Both the position numbers and the translations under genes were made by a program. A model generated the notes under the pieces. That model was not told the origin of the DNA. It saw only the letters and a list, made by a program, of their open reading frames with translations, and made no database searches. DNA of 64,000 nucleotides from Kordia algicida OT-1 (GTDB taxonomy: Bacteria; Bacteroidota; Bacteroidia; Flavobacteriales; Flavobacteriaceae). This document shows, in pieces, positions 53,388-62,967 of the stretch (positions are counted from its first letter, which is position 1; each line of letters begins with the position of its first letter). Location of the stretch: contig NZ_DS544873.1 in assembly GCF_000154725.1 (NCBI RefSeq), positions 1,705,661 through 1,769,660 of the forward strand, written 5' to 3'.

Positions 53388-54617
53388 ATGAAAAAAATAC
53401 TAATAGCACTCACAGGATTGTTTTTCTTGGTAGCACAAACTGCCGAAGCAAAACGGACAACTACTTCAAATAGATTAAATGAATCAATTTCATTTGTAGA
53501 AGATGGCATTACATTTTCTGTGTATGACGATGGAGAGTTTGACTTTTTTATCAATCGTTTGCACACAGGCGTAAGCGCTAATATAAATGCAGCAGGACTT
53601 AGTATTAGTTTTAATTCTGGATATGATTACAATCCGTATGTTCAGTATGATGATTATGGAGCAATTATTCAAATAGAAAACACACCTATTTTTTACGATT
53701 ATTACGGGAGAGTTTTTAGAATTGGACAAGTAAATCTTAATTATGATGGATTTGGAAATTTAGTACAAGTTGGTGGATTATTCATTTACTATGATTCGTT
53801 ATTACGATTCTCACACACCAGAGGTTATATCAATACTTTTAACAGGTTTCACAGACGTACCGCGTTTTACAATGATGTATTCTACAGACCAAACATTGGT
53901 TTTTGTGTAGTAAGTGTTCGTCCATATAGAAGATTTTACACGCCAATTCGCTATACATTCTGTAGTCCATATTACAACAATTACAGATACCGTTATGCAA
54001 GAGCAAGAGTTGGACATGTATACCACAGTGCCGCACGCGTAAATACAAACAGACGAAATGTATACAGAAACAACCGTCGTGTAACTCGCAGAAATGATGC
54101 TGCTATATACAATACGAGAAGAACCGTAACACGTACCAATACTAACACAAGAAATACACGTACCGCTGTAACAACTCGTAACAATACTAGAAATCAAACA
54201 ACTCGTGCAAACACGCGTAACAATAATATAAGAAGTACAACGAGAAATAACACACGTAACAACACACGATTAAGTGGTGTACGAAGCAATAACAACAATA
54301 CGAGAGCGAATACAAGATCGACTCGTGGCAACAACGTTCGTTCTAACAACAATAATACAAGAGCAAACACTAGATCGACTCGTGGAAATACCACAAGAGC
54401 TGTAAAGCCAACAAGATCAACAAGAAATAACAGTTCTGTGCGTAATAACAGTAGTTCTAACAGACGATCTGTTGTAAGACCACAAAGAAATAGTTCTTCG
54501 AGAGCTACAAGATCAACTCGTTCAACACAAAGAAAATCTGCAACACAACGTTCTAGCCGATCTTCACAAAGAAAAGCGACAAACAGCAGACAAAGAAATT
54601 CTAGAAAAAGAAATTAA
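53388..54617 (+). CDS. Secreted protein with Arg/Asn/Thr-rich tail (paralogue 2)
   Basis: A 409-residue secreted protein. Signal peptide (about 1-19) from the ATG at 53388; residues about 30-140 share the SFVEDGITFSVYDDGEFDFF opening and R-I-G strand motifs with paralogue 1. From about residue 200 the sequence is extremely rich in Arg, Asn, Thr and Ser, including an 18-residue unit (R-S-N-N-N-N-T-R-A-N-T-R-S-T-R-G-N) repeated in tandem. The strongly basic, disordered tail suggests binding to polyanions. Function unknown. Confidence 0.7.
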   Translation: MKKILIALTGLFFLVAQTAEAKRTTTSNRLNESISFVEDGITFSVYDDGEFDFFINRLHTGVSANINAAGLSISFNSGYDYNPYVQYDDYGAIIQIENTPIFYDYYGRVFRIGQVNLNYDGFGNLVQVGGLFIYYDSLLRFSHTRGYINTFNRFHRRTAFYNDVFYRPNIGFCVVSVRPYRRFYTPIRYTFCSPYYNNYRYRYARARVGHVYHSAARVNTNRRNVYRNNRRVTRRNDAAIYNTRRTVTRTNTNTRNTRTAVTTRNNTRNQTTRANTRNNNIRSTTRNNTRNNTRLSGVRSNNNNTRANTRSTRGNNVRSNNNNTRANTRSTRGNTTRAVKPTRSTRNNSSVRNNSSSNRRSVVRPQRNSSSRATRSTRSTQRKSATQRSSRSSQRKATNSRQRNSRKRN

Positions 54618-54644
54618 AATTTAGTTGTATTAGTTATAAAAATG

Positions 54645-54680
54645 AACCTTACTTGATGTAAAAATTGAGTAAGGTTTTTT
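54645..54680 (+). terminator. Rho-independent terminator after paralogue 2
   Basis: AACCTTACT/AGTAAGGTT stem with a 14-base loop and T6 tail. Confidence 0.8.
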
Positions 54681-54694
54681 CGTTAAAAGTCGTA

Positions 54695-55978
54695 TTATAG
54701 TTTGTGCAATACTTCGGCTAACTTTTTTGTCAACGCTTTGCGCGAATACTGTTGCAATCCAATTGGTGAAACTTTCAATTGTTGTTTCTTATATGCTTCG
54801 TAATACGCTACAATTTGTGTTTTGAGTTTCGCTTTATGAGTATATAAAAAGTAAGTTCCTGTATTAGTCTCTTGAATGATCTTTGCAATATCTGCATCTT
54901 TTGGACCAATTCCAATAATCGGTCGTTCGGCTGCCATGTATTCGAACAATTTTCCTGCAATGATTCCCTTTGTTTTTTCGGCATCAATTTCAATAACCAA
55001 TAAAATTTGCGAAGCGCGTTGTAATTGCAATGCTTTTTGATGCGAAACATAGCCAAAATATGTTGTGTAATCACTCAAACCAACTGCTTCAATTTTTCGT
55101 TGAATTCGTTCACTAACGACTCCTGCAAACTGCAACTGAACATCGCTTGCAAAAGCTTCATTCTCTTGAATTAATTCCGCCAACACTTCCCACAAAATTT
55201 CAGGATTTCGCTCAGAAAGTAACGAACCAATATGTGAAATCGTAAACTTTTCGTCCATTATTGTTGTTGGATACTTTTCTACATCATATCCGTTGGTAAT
55301 TACTTCAATTGGTTGTTGTGTCAAACAAGAAAATTCTTTTTTCGTAGTAAAACTTGTCGTAACAATTTGATCGGCAGTCTGTAAAACCTCAGCTTCCAAC
55401 TTTTTATGTTTTGCTTGTGATTTTTTCGTCAATTTCAATTGATCGTGATATCCAATCGTTGTCCACGGATCTCTAAAATCAGCCAACCATTTAATATTTA
55501 GACTTTTACGAAGTTTTAATCCTATTAAATGCAAACTATGTGGCGGACCTGTTGTAATAATTGTATCAATCGCATTTTCGGTCAAATACGTTTTTAAGTA
55601 TGCTACCGAAGGTTTTATCCAATATTTTCGTGCATCAGGAATAAAGAAATTTCCACGAATGTAGAGTAATAACTTTTCGATAAAAGTTTGCTTTTCTTTG
55701 GCAATAATTCCCTTGCTAATTTTCTTCGTTTTCTTTTTTGAAAACAAATTTGCAATCGCATACGGTTCAAAAATCGATTGTTTTAAAACGGTAATATCTT
55801 CTGGAATATCTTCTGAGAACGTTTCGTCCAACATCGGATAATTGGGATTTTTAGGTACAAACAATATAGGTTCAATATCAAAATTACGCAGATATTTTAC
55901 GAATTTTAACCAACGTTGCACGCCTGGTCCACCAGCAGGCGGCCAATAATATGAAACAATGACGACTTTTTTAGCCAT
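54695..55978 (-). CDS. Glycosyltransferase, GT-B (family 4-like)
   Basis: A 427-residue transferase. N-terminal SYYWPPAGGPGVQRWLKF acceptor-domain motif, TTGPPHSLHLIG and WLADFRDPW in the first Rossmann half, and VITNGYD plus GKLFEYMAAERPIIGIGP in the nucleotide-sugar-binding half. Probably builds surface polysaccharide or lipid-linked glycan in the cytosol. It is downstream of a YfhO-type gene by 15 bases on the same strand, which suggests envelope glycan work for both. Confidence 0.88.
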   Translation of the reverse strand: MAKKVVIVSYYWPPAGGPGVQRWLKFVKYLRNFDIEPILFVPKNPNYPMLDETFSEDIPEDITVLKQSIFEPYAIANLFSKKKTKKISKGIIAKEKQTFIEKLLLYIRGNFFIPDARKYWIKPSVAYLKTYLTENAIDTIITTGPPHSLHLIGLKLRKSLNIKWLADFRDPWTTIGYHDQLKLTKKSQAKHKKLEAEVLQTADQIVTTSFTTKKEFSCLTQQPIEVITNGYDVEKYPTTIMDEKFTISHIGSLLSERNPEILWEVLAELIQENEAFASDVQLQFAGVVSERIQRKIEAVGLSDYTTYFGYVSHQKALQLQRASQILLVIEIDAEKTKGIIAGKLFEYMAAERPIIGIGPKDADIAKIIQETNTGTYFLYTHKAKLKTQIVAYYEAYKKQQLKVSPIGLQQYSRKALTKKLAEVLHKL

Positions 55979-55993
55979 AATTTTAGGGGATCA

Positions 55994-58495
55994 TTATGCT
56001 TCTTTGACTTCTTTCCTTCGCTTGTATTCATAATACAAACCTGCAACAATCAACAACATTAACAACACTGAACTTATCAACGAAATCGAAATTCCTTTTT
56101 CTACTACTGTAGGCTCAAATTTAAAATCGATCGTATGTTGTCCCGCAGGAACTTCCAATCCTCTTAAAATATAATTAACACGATAATGTGGCACTAATTT
56201 TCCATCAATATACGCATTCCATCCGTGTGGATAATGAATTTCAGAGAATACTGCAAAGCCAGCTTCTGAGTTTTTAGAAGTATAGGTCAATGCATCTGGT
56301 TTGTATGCGGTTAATTCTATGTTTGCTAAAGAATCTTTTTTGTAGGTTTCTTGTAAATTATTGGTAGCTTCTTGTCCGCTGCGAACTACCGCTTCATTTT
56401 TTGTGTTCAATCCAAAAAGAGACAACATTTCATCATCTGCTTTTTCAACAAAATTTAGTTTTTCTACAAACCAAGCGTTTCCGTTAGGATACGGATTCAA
56501 CATTGCCACTGCTCCTGCTCCAGCTTGATCTTGTTCGCCTTCTAAATCTTTAATAATATATTTTACATTCAACATGTTTATAATGTTGACGTTTCGCGCA
56601 TTTACTTCAAACTTTCCATTTCCATGATCTAAATAAAAATCATATACTTCTTGAAATTGTCTTGGTTTTGCAGCATGATATCCGCCAAGTGTATTGTGAA
56701 AATATGCCGTACGTGAATTTGCCAATCGCAATCGAGGTTCAAAAACTCTGTAATGACCTTTATCTTTTAAAATTTGCTTGTCTACTTCTAAAGTTCTATA
56801 CGGATTTTCAAACTGTGCTTTGCTTACATATAAATCACCATCGTCATAAACGTAACGAGTTGCTACACCAACCAAATCGAATAGAAGCAATCCTGCAATT
56901 ACAATAATAACGACATTTTCTTTTACCTTTTCTTTGATAAAAGCTAACAAAACTCCTGCAGTTAATAGAATAAGAATTAACGAACGAATTCCATCTTTTG
57001 TCAATATTGCCGCACGATCTTCACGAATGATTTCCATGAATTCTGGTCCAAACACAGCTTGTTCATAATATGCATCATTCAATCCTGTAAAGTCAAATAA
57101 AGACGATTTAAAAGCAATCAAAAACAAAATAATTCCACCGATGATTCCTGTACTTATATACAAAGCGGTTGCTGCTTGTTTTCTTTTTTCTGCTAAAAAT
57201 TCTTTCTTAAATAATTGCGCCAATGCTAACACTCCCAAAATAGGAATACACAATTCTAGAATAACTTGTATGGACGAAACTGCTCTAAACTTTCCGTATA
57301 ACGGGAAATAATCAATCATAAAATCTGTGAGGAAATTTAGGTTTTTCCCCCATGATAAAAGCAATGACATGACAATTCCGCCAACGAGCCACCATTTTGC
57401 ACGATTTTTCACTAAAAACAATCCGAGCAATGCCAAAAAGATAATCACGGCTCCAACATACGCTGGCGCTGCAACAATAGGTTGTTGTCCCCAATAACTT
57501 GGTATGTTTCTAACAATTTCCCTAGCTTGTCCTGCTGGAATGTTTCGTTGCAATAAAAATTTATATGACTTGGAATTGGTTCCAAAATCTTCAGAATTTC
57601 CTCCACCCATAAATCGCGACATAAGTATGTTGAAGGTTTCCATTTTACCATAACTATATTCGGTAATATATTCTTTAGAAAGTCCTTGGCGTTCCTTTTT
57701 AGAACCATCTGGATTGATGGTCAATTCACTTTTTCCACGAATACTCCAATCAGCATATTCCTTTGTGGTTAACAGACTTGCTCCATTTACACCAATACTG
57801 AGTACCACGGCAACGGATAACAATCCGGCAGTTTTAAAGAAATGTGGCAACTCTTTTTCTTGAAATGCTTTTACCAAATACACCAAGCCAAGAATTACAA
57901 CCAACAACATTAAATAATAGGTCATCTGCGGATGCGACGTCATAATTTCTAATGACATGGCGACTGCGGTAAGTAAAAATCCCCAGACGTATTTCCGCTG
58001 AAACGTGAGCAAAATTCCTGATAAAACCAACGGAAAGTAAGCAATTGCATGTGCTTTTGCGTTGTGACCAACGCCAATAATTATGATGAAATAGGTAGAA
58101 AAGCCAAAGGCGACAGCGCCCAAAATGGCGAGTTTCCAATTGACTTTCATCACGAGCAACAGTATATAAATCCCAAGAAAATAAAGAAATAAATAATCTG
58201 CCGGACGCGGTAAAAATCGCAGTGTACGATCTAATGTTTTGATATATGAATGTGGGTAACGCGCTCCTAAAAGATACGTTGGCATTCCGCCGTAAGCGCT
58301 ATCTGTCCAATACAATTCTTCTCCCGTTGCTTTGCGAAAATCATTTTGTTTTTTTGCCATTCCCGCATATTGGACAATATCTTGTTGCTGAATTTTTTTC
58401 CCTTGTACTACAGGATAGAAATAAGCCAATGACATTAAAACAAATAATAATAATGCGACGATGTGAGGAATTATTTTTTTAAGATCGAAATTCAC
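55994..58495 (-). CDS. YfhO-family membrane protein
   Basis: An 833-residue polytopic protein with roughly a dozen membrane segments from about 10 to 550, then a large soluble domain with LTYTSKNSEAGFAVFSEIHYPHGWNAYIDG, and a last membrane segment near 800. This is the YfhO layout; the family is GT-C-like and linked to glycosylation of cell-wall polymers or lipids in other phyla. It heads an apparent two-gene unit with the GT-B transferase. Confidence 0.88.
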   Translation of the reverse strand: MNFDLKKIIPHIVALLLFVLMSLAYFYPVVQGKKIQQQDIVQYAGMAKKQNDFRKATGEELYWTDSAYGGMPTYLLGARYPHSYIKTLDRTLRFLPRPADYLFLYFLGIYILLLVMKVNWKLAILGAVAFGFSTYFIIIIGVGHNAKAHAIAYFPLVLSGILLTFQRKYVWGFLLTAVAMSLEIMTSHPQMTYYLMLLVVILGLVYLVKAFQEKELPHFFKTAGLLSVAVVLSIGVNGASLLTTKEYADWSIRGKSELTINPDGSKKERQGLSKEYITEYSYGKMETFNILMSRFMGGGNSEDFGTNSKSYKFLLQRNIPAGQAREIVRNIPSYWGQQPIVAAPAYVGAVIIFLALLGLFLVKNRAKWWLVGGIVMSLLLSWGKNLNFLTDFMIDYFPLYGKFRAVSSIQVILELCIPILGVLALAQLFKKEFLAEKRKQAATALYISTGIIGGIILFLIAFKSSLFDFTGLNDAYYEQAVFGPEFMEIIREDRAAILTKDGIRSLILILLTAGVLLAFIKEKVKENVVIIVIAGLLLFDLVGVATRYVYDDGDLYVSKAQFENPYRTLEVDKQILKDKGHYRVFEPRLRLANSRTAYFHNTLGGYHAAKPRQFQEVYDFYLDHGNGKFEVNARNVNIINMLNVKYIIKDLEGEQDQAGAGAVAMLNPYPNGNAWFVEKLNFVEKADDEMLSLFGLNTKNEAVVRSGQEATNNLQETYKKDSLANIELTAYKPDALTYTSKNSEAGFAVFSEIHYPHGWNAYIDGKLVPHYRVNYILRGLEVPAGQHTIDFKFEPTVVEKGISISLISSVLLMLLIVAGLYYEYKRRKEVKEA

Positions 58496-58577
58496 TTGAT
58501 GTATTTTTTAGCATGTAAAGATTAAAAAGCAATATACTAAACCTTTTCTGAAAAGGTGTTTTTGGTTGATGAAATCA

Positions 58578-58862
58578 CTAATCGACTTCTTCAAAATCTA
58601 TATATTCTCCAACGTTTTTGGACGACTTTGTATTGGGCATTTTATCTATAGTAGTTTCTCCTTCTTTTGTGCGCTGTTGGTTTTCAGCATGCTGTTTAAA
58701 TTGCTCTGAAAATTTTTTTTCAGCTTTTTTAGCAACATAACGCAACATGAATGGTCCAAACAATCTAGCTAAAATTCGTAATCCGTAGACAACTAGAACT
58801 ATTATTAATAGTGTTCTGACTAAATTTACTAACATAATTTCTCTTGACGTATATTTTTTCAA
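58578..58862 (-). CDS. DUF4834 family protein
   Basis: A 94-residue protein with one membrane segment (about 13-30) followed by the conserved LARLFGPFMLRYVAKKAEKKF amphipathic segment and an acidic tail ending GEYIDFEEVD, which I recognise as DUF4834. The ATG at 58835 (MLVNLVRTL) is an alternative start closer to the family norm. It precedes YfhO on the same strand by 82 bases. Confidence 0.8.
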   Translation of the reverse strand: MKKYTSREIMLVNLVRTLLIIVLVVYGLRILARLFGPFMLRYVAKKAEKKFSEQFKQHAENQQRTKEGETTIDKMPNTKSSKNVGEYIDFEEVD

Positions 58863-58921
58863 AAATACAATTTATGCACATTTAATATCGTATTTACTAG
58901 ATAAAAAACTATAATTTTATG

Positions 58922-59007
58922 TAGTTTTGACTTTAACCCATTAAAAAATGAAGAAACATTCGTAGCTAGTTTTTATACGAACTACACTATCGTACTTACG
59001 AATGTTT
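58922..59007 (+). promoter_or_regulatory. Promoter and nested inverted repeat before the porin-like gene
   Basis: -7 box TAGTTTTG at 58922-58929. Downstream, AAACATTCGTA (58954-58964) is answered by TACGAATGTTT (58997-59007), a perfect 11-base pair, and the 32-base interior contains TACGA/TCGTA. Lying between the promoter and the ATG at 59041, it would form a structured leader. Confidence 0.45.
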
Positions 59008-59040
59008 TTAAGCATACTAAAAACAACACATAAAAGACAT

Positions 59041-60024
59041 ATGAAAACAAAATCCATCTTAGCAGTTCTAGGTTTTTTATTTATAACAACTTCCAGCTTT
59101 GCGCAATATACAGAAGTGATTAATTCAAATCGTCCTGGTGCTTCTATTAGTGCATATTCTGTTGGAAAAAATGTAATTCAGCTTGAAGCTGGAATGTCTG
59201 TTGACCGACAAGAGCATAAAAATTTAAATACAGAAGTAAACGCATTCGGATTGGATTTCGCCGTGCGTTATGGGCTGTTTAAAGAACAACTAGAAATTAG
59301 TTGGGAAGGCGCATATCAGTTTGATACATTTACCAATAATGCTTCCAATCCGCCATTCGATTTTAATAGAAACGGTTTTTTATCGCATACGATTGGTGCA
59401 AAATATATGATTTACGACCCGTATTTGAAATCTGAATTAGAAAAACCTAATTTATATAGCTGGAAAGCCAACAATTCGTTTCGTTGGAAAGATTTAATTC
59501 CTGCTATCGGAATTTATGCAGGTGCAAATTTTGTATTCTCAGACAATCCGTATTTTCCACGTACAGAACCTTCTGTAAGTCCAAAAGTAACGGTTGCTAC
59601 ACAGAGTCACTTTGCAGGTCGTTGGGTTTTTGTATCAAATATTACGTATGACCGAATTACTTCCGATTCCAAAGAATTAAGCTATATTTTAACGTTGACA
59701 CATGCGTTTGACAATCCAAAATGGTCTGCTTTTGTCGAGCATCAAGGAATTGACAGCGATCGTTATGCAGATGCGTTGTTTAGAGCTGGTGGAGCGTATT
59801 TATTAGGAGACGATTTCCAACTAGATGCATATATTGGCGCAGGTGTAAAAAATACGCCAACGCGAATCTTTGCTGGCGTGGGACTTTCTTACCGATTTGA
59901 TGACATGCACGTAGACGAATTGATTCCGATTGACGAGCAAGATCCAAAAGGAGACGATCCGAAAAATAAAAAGAAAGATGAAAAAGAGTTGGAGAAGTTT
60001 GAAGACGACGGAAACGACAACTAA
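59041..60024 (+). CDS. Outer-membrane transporter-like protein (MetA-pathway type)
   Basis: A 327-residue secreted protein. Signal peptide (1-20, ending SSFAQ) from the ATG at 59041. The mature protein opens with INSNRPGASISAYSVGKNVIQLEAG and alternates aromatic strands, like the 'Phenol_MetA_deg' putative outer-membrane channels. It ends in a long charged tail (KNKKKDEKELEKFEDD). Substrate unknown. A GNAT-like gene follows after 30 bases. Confidence 0.7.
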   Translation: MKTKSILAVLGFLFITTSSFAQYTEVINSNRPGASISAYSVGKNVIQLEAGMSVDRQEHKNLNTEVNAFGLDFAVRYGLFKEQLEISWEGAYQFDTFTNNASNPPFDFNRNGFLSHTIGAKYMIYDPYLKSELEKPNLYSWKANNSFRWKDLIPAIGIYAGANFVFSDNPYFPRTEPSVSPKVTVATQSHFAGRWVFVSNITYDRITSDSKELSYILTLTHAFDNPKWSAFVEHQGIDSDRYADALFRAGGAYLLGDDFQLDAYIGAGVKNTPTRIFAGVGLSYRFDDMHVDELIPIDEQDPKGDDPKNKKKDEKELEKFEDDGNDN

Positions 60025-60054
60025 ATCCTTTTTTGCCAACCAAATTGAAAGTCA

Positions 60055-61172
60055 ATGATTGAAGTAAGAGAAGTAGCCAATAAAAAGGAATTAAAAGCAT
60101 TTGTAAAATTTCCTTTTAGTCTTTACAAAGGTTCTAAATATTGGGTTCCGCCAATTATAAAAGATGAATTAGAAACTTTTAATAAAGAGAAAAATCCTGC
60201 GTTTTTGGATGCAGATGCTACTTTTTTATTAGCATTCAGAGATGGAAAAATTGTAGGCCGCGTTGCCGCAATTGTCAATTGGATTGAAGTAAAAGAACAA
60301 AAACTTTCCAAAATGCGCTTTGGATGGTTTGATATGATTGATGACTTGGAAGTTTCAAAAGCCTTGCTAGACAAAGTAGCTGAAATTGGTCGCTCACACA
60401 ATTTAGAATACATGGAGGGTCCTGTGGGATTTTCAAATTTAGATAAAGTTGGAGTACTTACGGAAGGTTTCGATCATATAGGTACGATGATTACTTGGTA
60501 CAATCATCCGTATTACGAGAAGCATCTTATTCACCACGGATTGGTAAAGGAAAAAGAATATTTAGAAAATAAGTTTCCTTTTTCAAATGTAAAGCCTGAG
60601 TTTTTTGAGCGCGTTCAAAATTTAATCAAAAAGCGTTATCAATTACGTCCGTTGAACTTTACAAAAACAAAAGATATTTTACCGTATGTAGATGAAATGT
60701 TTGATTTGTTTAATGCTTCCTACGCTTCGTTAGCTTCTTTTGTTCCGATTAATGACATCCAAAAAGAATACTTTAAAAAGCGTTACATCGGATTCATCAA
60801 TCCTGAGTTTATAAAATTCATTGTTGATAAAGATGATAAATTGGTTGCATTTGCGATTGTGATGCCTTCTTTTGCGGAAGCTTTACAGAAAGTCAACGGA
60901 AAATTATTTCCATTCGGGATTTTCCATATGTTGAAAGCACGCAGAAAGCCAAAAAACATTACGTTTTACCTAATTGGTGTGCATCCTGAATATCAAAACA
61001 AAGGATTGACTGCATCATTTTTATGGAATACTACTTGACTTTTACAGAAAAGAACATTAAAACTTGTATCAGAACTCCCGAATTGATTGAAAACACTGCG
61101 ATTCATCAACTTTGGAAGCATTTTAAACCTGTAACACACAAACGCCGTAAAACGTATAAGAAAAATCTTTGA
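60055..61172 (+). pseudogene. GNAT-like acetyltransferase gene with a single-base frameshift
   Basis: Frame 1 runs 60055-61038 (327 residues: EVANKKELKAFVKFPFSLYKG, PVGFSNLDKVGVL, FYLIGVHPEYQNKGLTASF). It then breaks at a T run (61018-61022). One base out of phase, the reading frame continues naturally as MEYYLTFTEKNIKTCIRTPE to HFKPVTHKRRKTYKKNL, stop at 61170-61172. Five T bases are present where six would restore a single reading frame of about 373 residues. This is either a recent mutation or a homopolymer sequencing error. Confidence 0.8.
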
Positions 61173-61180
61173 TTTTTGGG

Positions 61181-61261
61181 TCTTGGGTCTTGGGTCTTGG
61201 CTCTTGGCTCTTGGCTCTTGGCTCTTGGCTCTTGGCTCTTGGCTCTTGGCTCTTGGCTCTT
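61181..61261 (+). repeat. Heptanucleotide microsatellite (TCTTGGC/G), 11 units
   Basis: Two units of TCTTGGG followed by nine of TCTTGGC and a partial TCTT. Located between the GNAT-like pseudogene and hisS (convergent 3' ends). Confidence 0.95.
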
Positions 61262-61288
61262 AAAAAGTACAATTTTACTTCAAAACAA

Positions 61289-61336
61289 CAATCGTCTGTT
61301 CGAGTAAAAATCTTAAAAAGATTTTCTATCGAGAAG
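61289..61336 (-). repeat. Dispersed intergenic hairpin repeat, copy C
   Basis: On the minus strand: CTTCTCGATAG, 8-base stem AAAATCTT/AAGATTTT with a 3-base loop, then TACTCGAACAGACGATTG. The outer 16 bases CTCGAACAGACGATTG match copy B at 44391-44404 and beyond exactly, while the stem is different and still fully paired. Confidence 0.8.
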
Positions 61337-61390
61337 TACTTCAAAACATCTCAATACTTACATCTCAATACTCACTACTAAATACTAAAC

Positions 61391-62758
61391 CTAAAAAGCC
61401 GTCAAAACTTCATCAAAAGGAACTTCCAATTGCGTTCCGTTTTTCATGTTTTTTACAACACACGTGTTATTTTCAAGTTCGTTTCCTCCAATAATAATCA
61501 CATATGGAATGTTACGTTTGTTGGCGTAATTCATCTGTTTTTTCATGTTTTTATTATCTGGAAATAACTCTGCACTTTTCCCTGCTTCTCGCAATACTTT
61601 AATCAATCGCATGGAAGCCAATGCTTCTTTTTCTCCAAAATTCACACACAACACATCTACTTTATCAGAAACAGTTTCTGGGAACAAATCGAGTGCTTCC
61701 AACACTAAATAAATTCGGTCTAAACCAAACGAAATTCCAACACCGCTCACATCTTTCAATCCAAAGATTCCCGTTAAATCGTCATAGCGTCCGCCGCCGC
61801 CAATTGAACCCATTTTTACACCTTCTGGCGCAGCAACTTCAAAGATGGCACCTGTGTAATAATTCAATCCTCTGGCAAGTGTGATATCTAAATCTAAAGT
61901 GGCTGTTTCCAAACCTAACACGTTAATCGCGTCAAACACAAATTCCAATTCCGAAATTCCTTGCATTCCTTCTTCTGAACTTGAAAGTAAGCCTTTTAAT
62001 TGTGCTAATTTTTCGTCTAAATTTCCTGAAAAACTAAATAATGGTTGTACTTTTTCAATCGCTTCCGCAGAAATACCTTTCGTAAGCATTTCGTTTTTGA
62101 CTCCATCTTCACCGATCTTGTCTAATTTGTCCAATGCGACTGTAAAATCGATCAACTTGTCTTTTGCTCCGATGACTTCTGCAATTCCTGAAAGAATTTT
62201 TCGGTTGTTAATTTTAATCGTGACACCATTCAAACCTAAGTTTGAAAATACTTTATCATACAATTGAACAAACTCAACTTCTTGCCACAATGATTTTGAA
62301 CCAACGACATCTGCATCACATTGAAAAAACTCTCTAAAACGTCCGTTTGCGGGTCTGTCTGCACGCCAAACAGGTTGAATTTGATAACGTTTAAACGGAA
62401 ATGTAATATCATTTTGGTGCTGTACTACATAACGAGCAAAAGGAACTGTTAAATCATAACGCAACGCTTTTTCAGATAGCGAATTTGAAAAACGTGCCAG
62501 ATTTCCATCTTCCAACGCTTTCAAATCTGCTTTTTTTACTTTATCTCCAGAATTCAATATTTTAAAGATCAGCTTATCGCCTTCTTCACCATATTTCCCT
62601 GTCAATGTTTCTAAATTTTCAAACGATGGCGTTTCAATTGGCTGAAATCCAAAGTTTTGAAAAGCTGATTTTATGATATTGAAAATGTAGTTACGCTTTG
62701 CAACTTCTATCGGAGAGAAATCTCTTGTTCCTCTTGGTATGCTTGGTTTTTGTGCCAT
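61391..62758 (-). CDS. hisS: Histidyl-tRNA synthetase
   Basis: A 455-residue class II aminoacyl-tRNA synthetase. MAQKPSIPRGTRDFSP start, LRYDLTVPFARYV, motif 2 region QIQPVWRADRPANGRFREFFQCDAD, the histidine-binding segment GLNYYTGAIFEV and motif 3 GVGISFGLDRIY are all in place, then the anticodon-binding domain (about 365-455). It charges tRNA-His in the cytosol. Length matches Bacteroidota HisS. It sits between two heptanucleotide microsatellites. Confidence 0.97.
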   Translation of the reverse strand: MAQKPSIPRGTRDFSPIEVAKRNYIFNIIKSAFQNFGFQPIETPSFENLETLTGKYGEEGDKLIFKILNSGDKVKKADLKALEDGNLARFSNSLSEKALRYDLTVPFARYVVQHQNDITFPFKRYQIQPVWRADRPANGRFREFFQCDADVVGSKSLWQEVEFVQLYDKVFSNLGLNGVTIKINNRKILSGIAEVIGAKDKLIDFTVALDKLDKIGEDGVKNEMLTKGISAEAIEKVQPLFSFSGNLDEKLAQLKGLLSSSEEGMQGISELEFVFDAINVLGLETATLDLDITLARGLNYYTGAIFEVAAPEGVKMGSIGGGGRYDDLTGIFGLKDVSGVGISFGLDRIYLVLEALDLFPETVSDKVDVLCVNFGEKEALASMRLIKVLREAGKSAELFPDNKNMKKQMNYANKRNIPYVIIIGGNELENNTCVVKNMKNGTQLEVPFDEVLTAF

Positions 62759-62808
62759 GATTCTGTATTGTGGCGCAAATATAAGTCTATTTTTTAGGGA
62801 TTGAAAGA

Positions 62809-62891
62809 TTTGTTGTTTGTTGTTTGTTGTTTGTTGTTTGTTGTTTGTTGCTTGTTGTTTGTTGTTTGTTGTTTGTTGTTTGTTGTTTGTT
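62809..62891. repeat. Heptanucleotide microsatellite (TTTGTTG), about 12 units
   Basis: Eleven full units of TTTGTTG, one of them CTTGTTG, plus a partial unit, upstream of hisS. Period equals that of the repeat at 61181. Confidence 0.95.
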
Positions 62892-62967
62892 AGAAATTAT
62901 CACTTTTGAATTTAAAAATGAGATTTTATTTTTTTTATCTTACAAATTATCAATAGAAAAATAAATC

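Noticed and set aside
53811-54197. Several antisense open frames under the Arg/Asn-rich tail
   Set aside because: Low-complexity coding sequence produces open shadows on the other strand; Val/Ser/Cys-rich translations lack any domain.
61169-61381. Open frame of 70 codons across the TCTTGGC repeat, giving LGSWLLA-type repeats
   Set aside because: It is only the translation of a 7-base microsatellite, open in several frames, with no start context.
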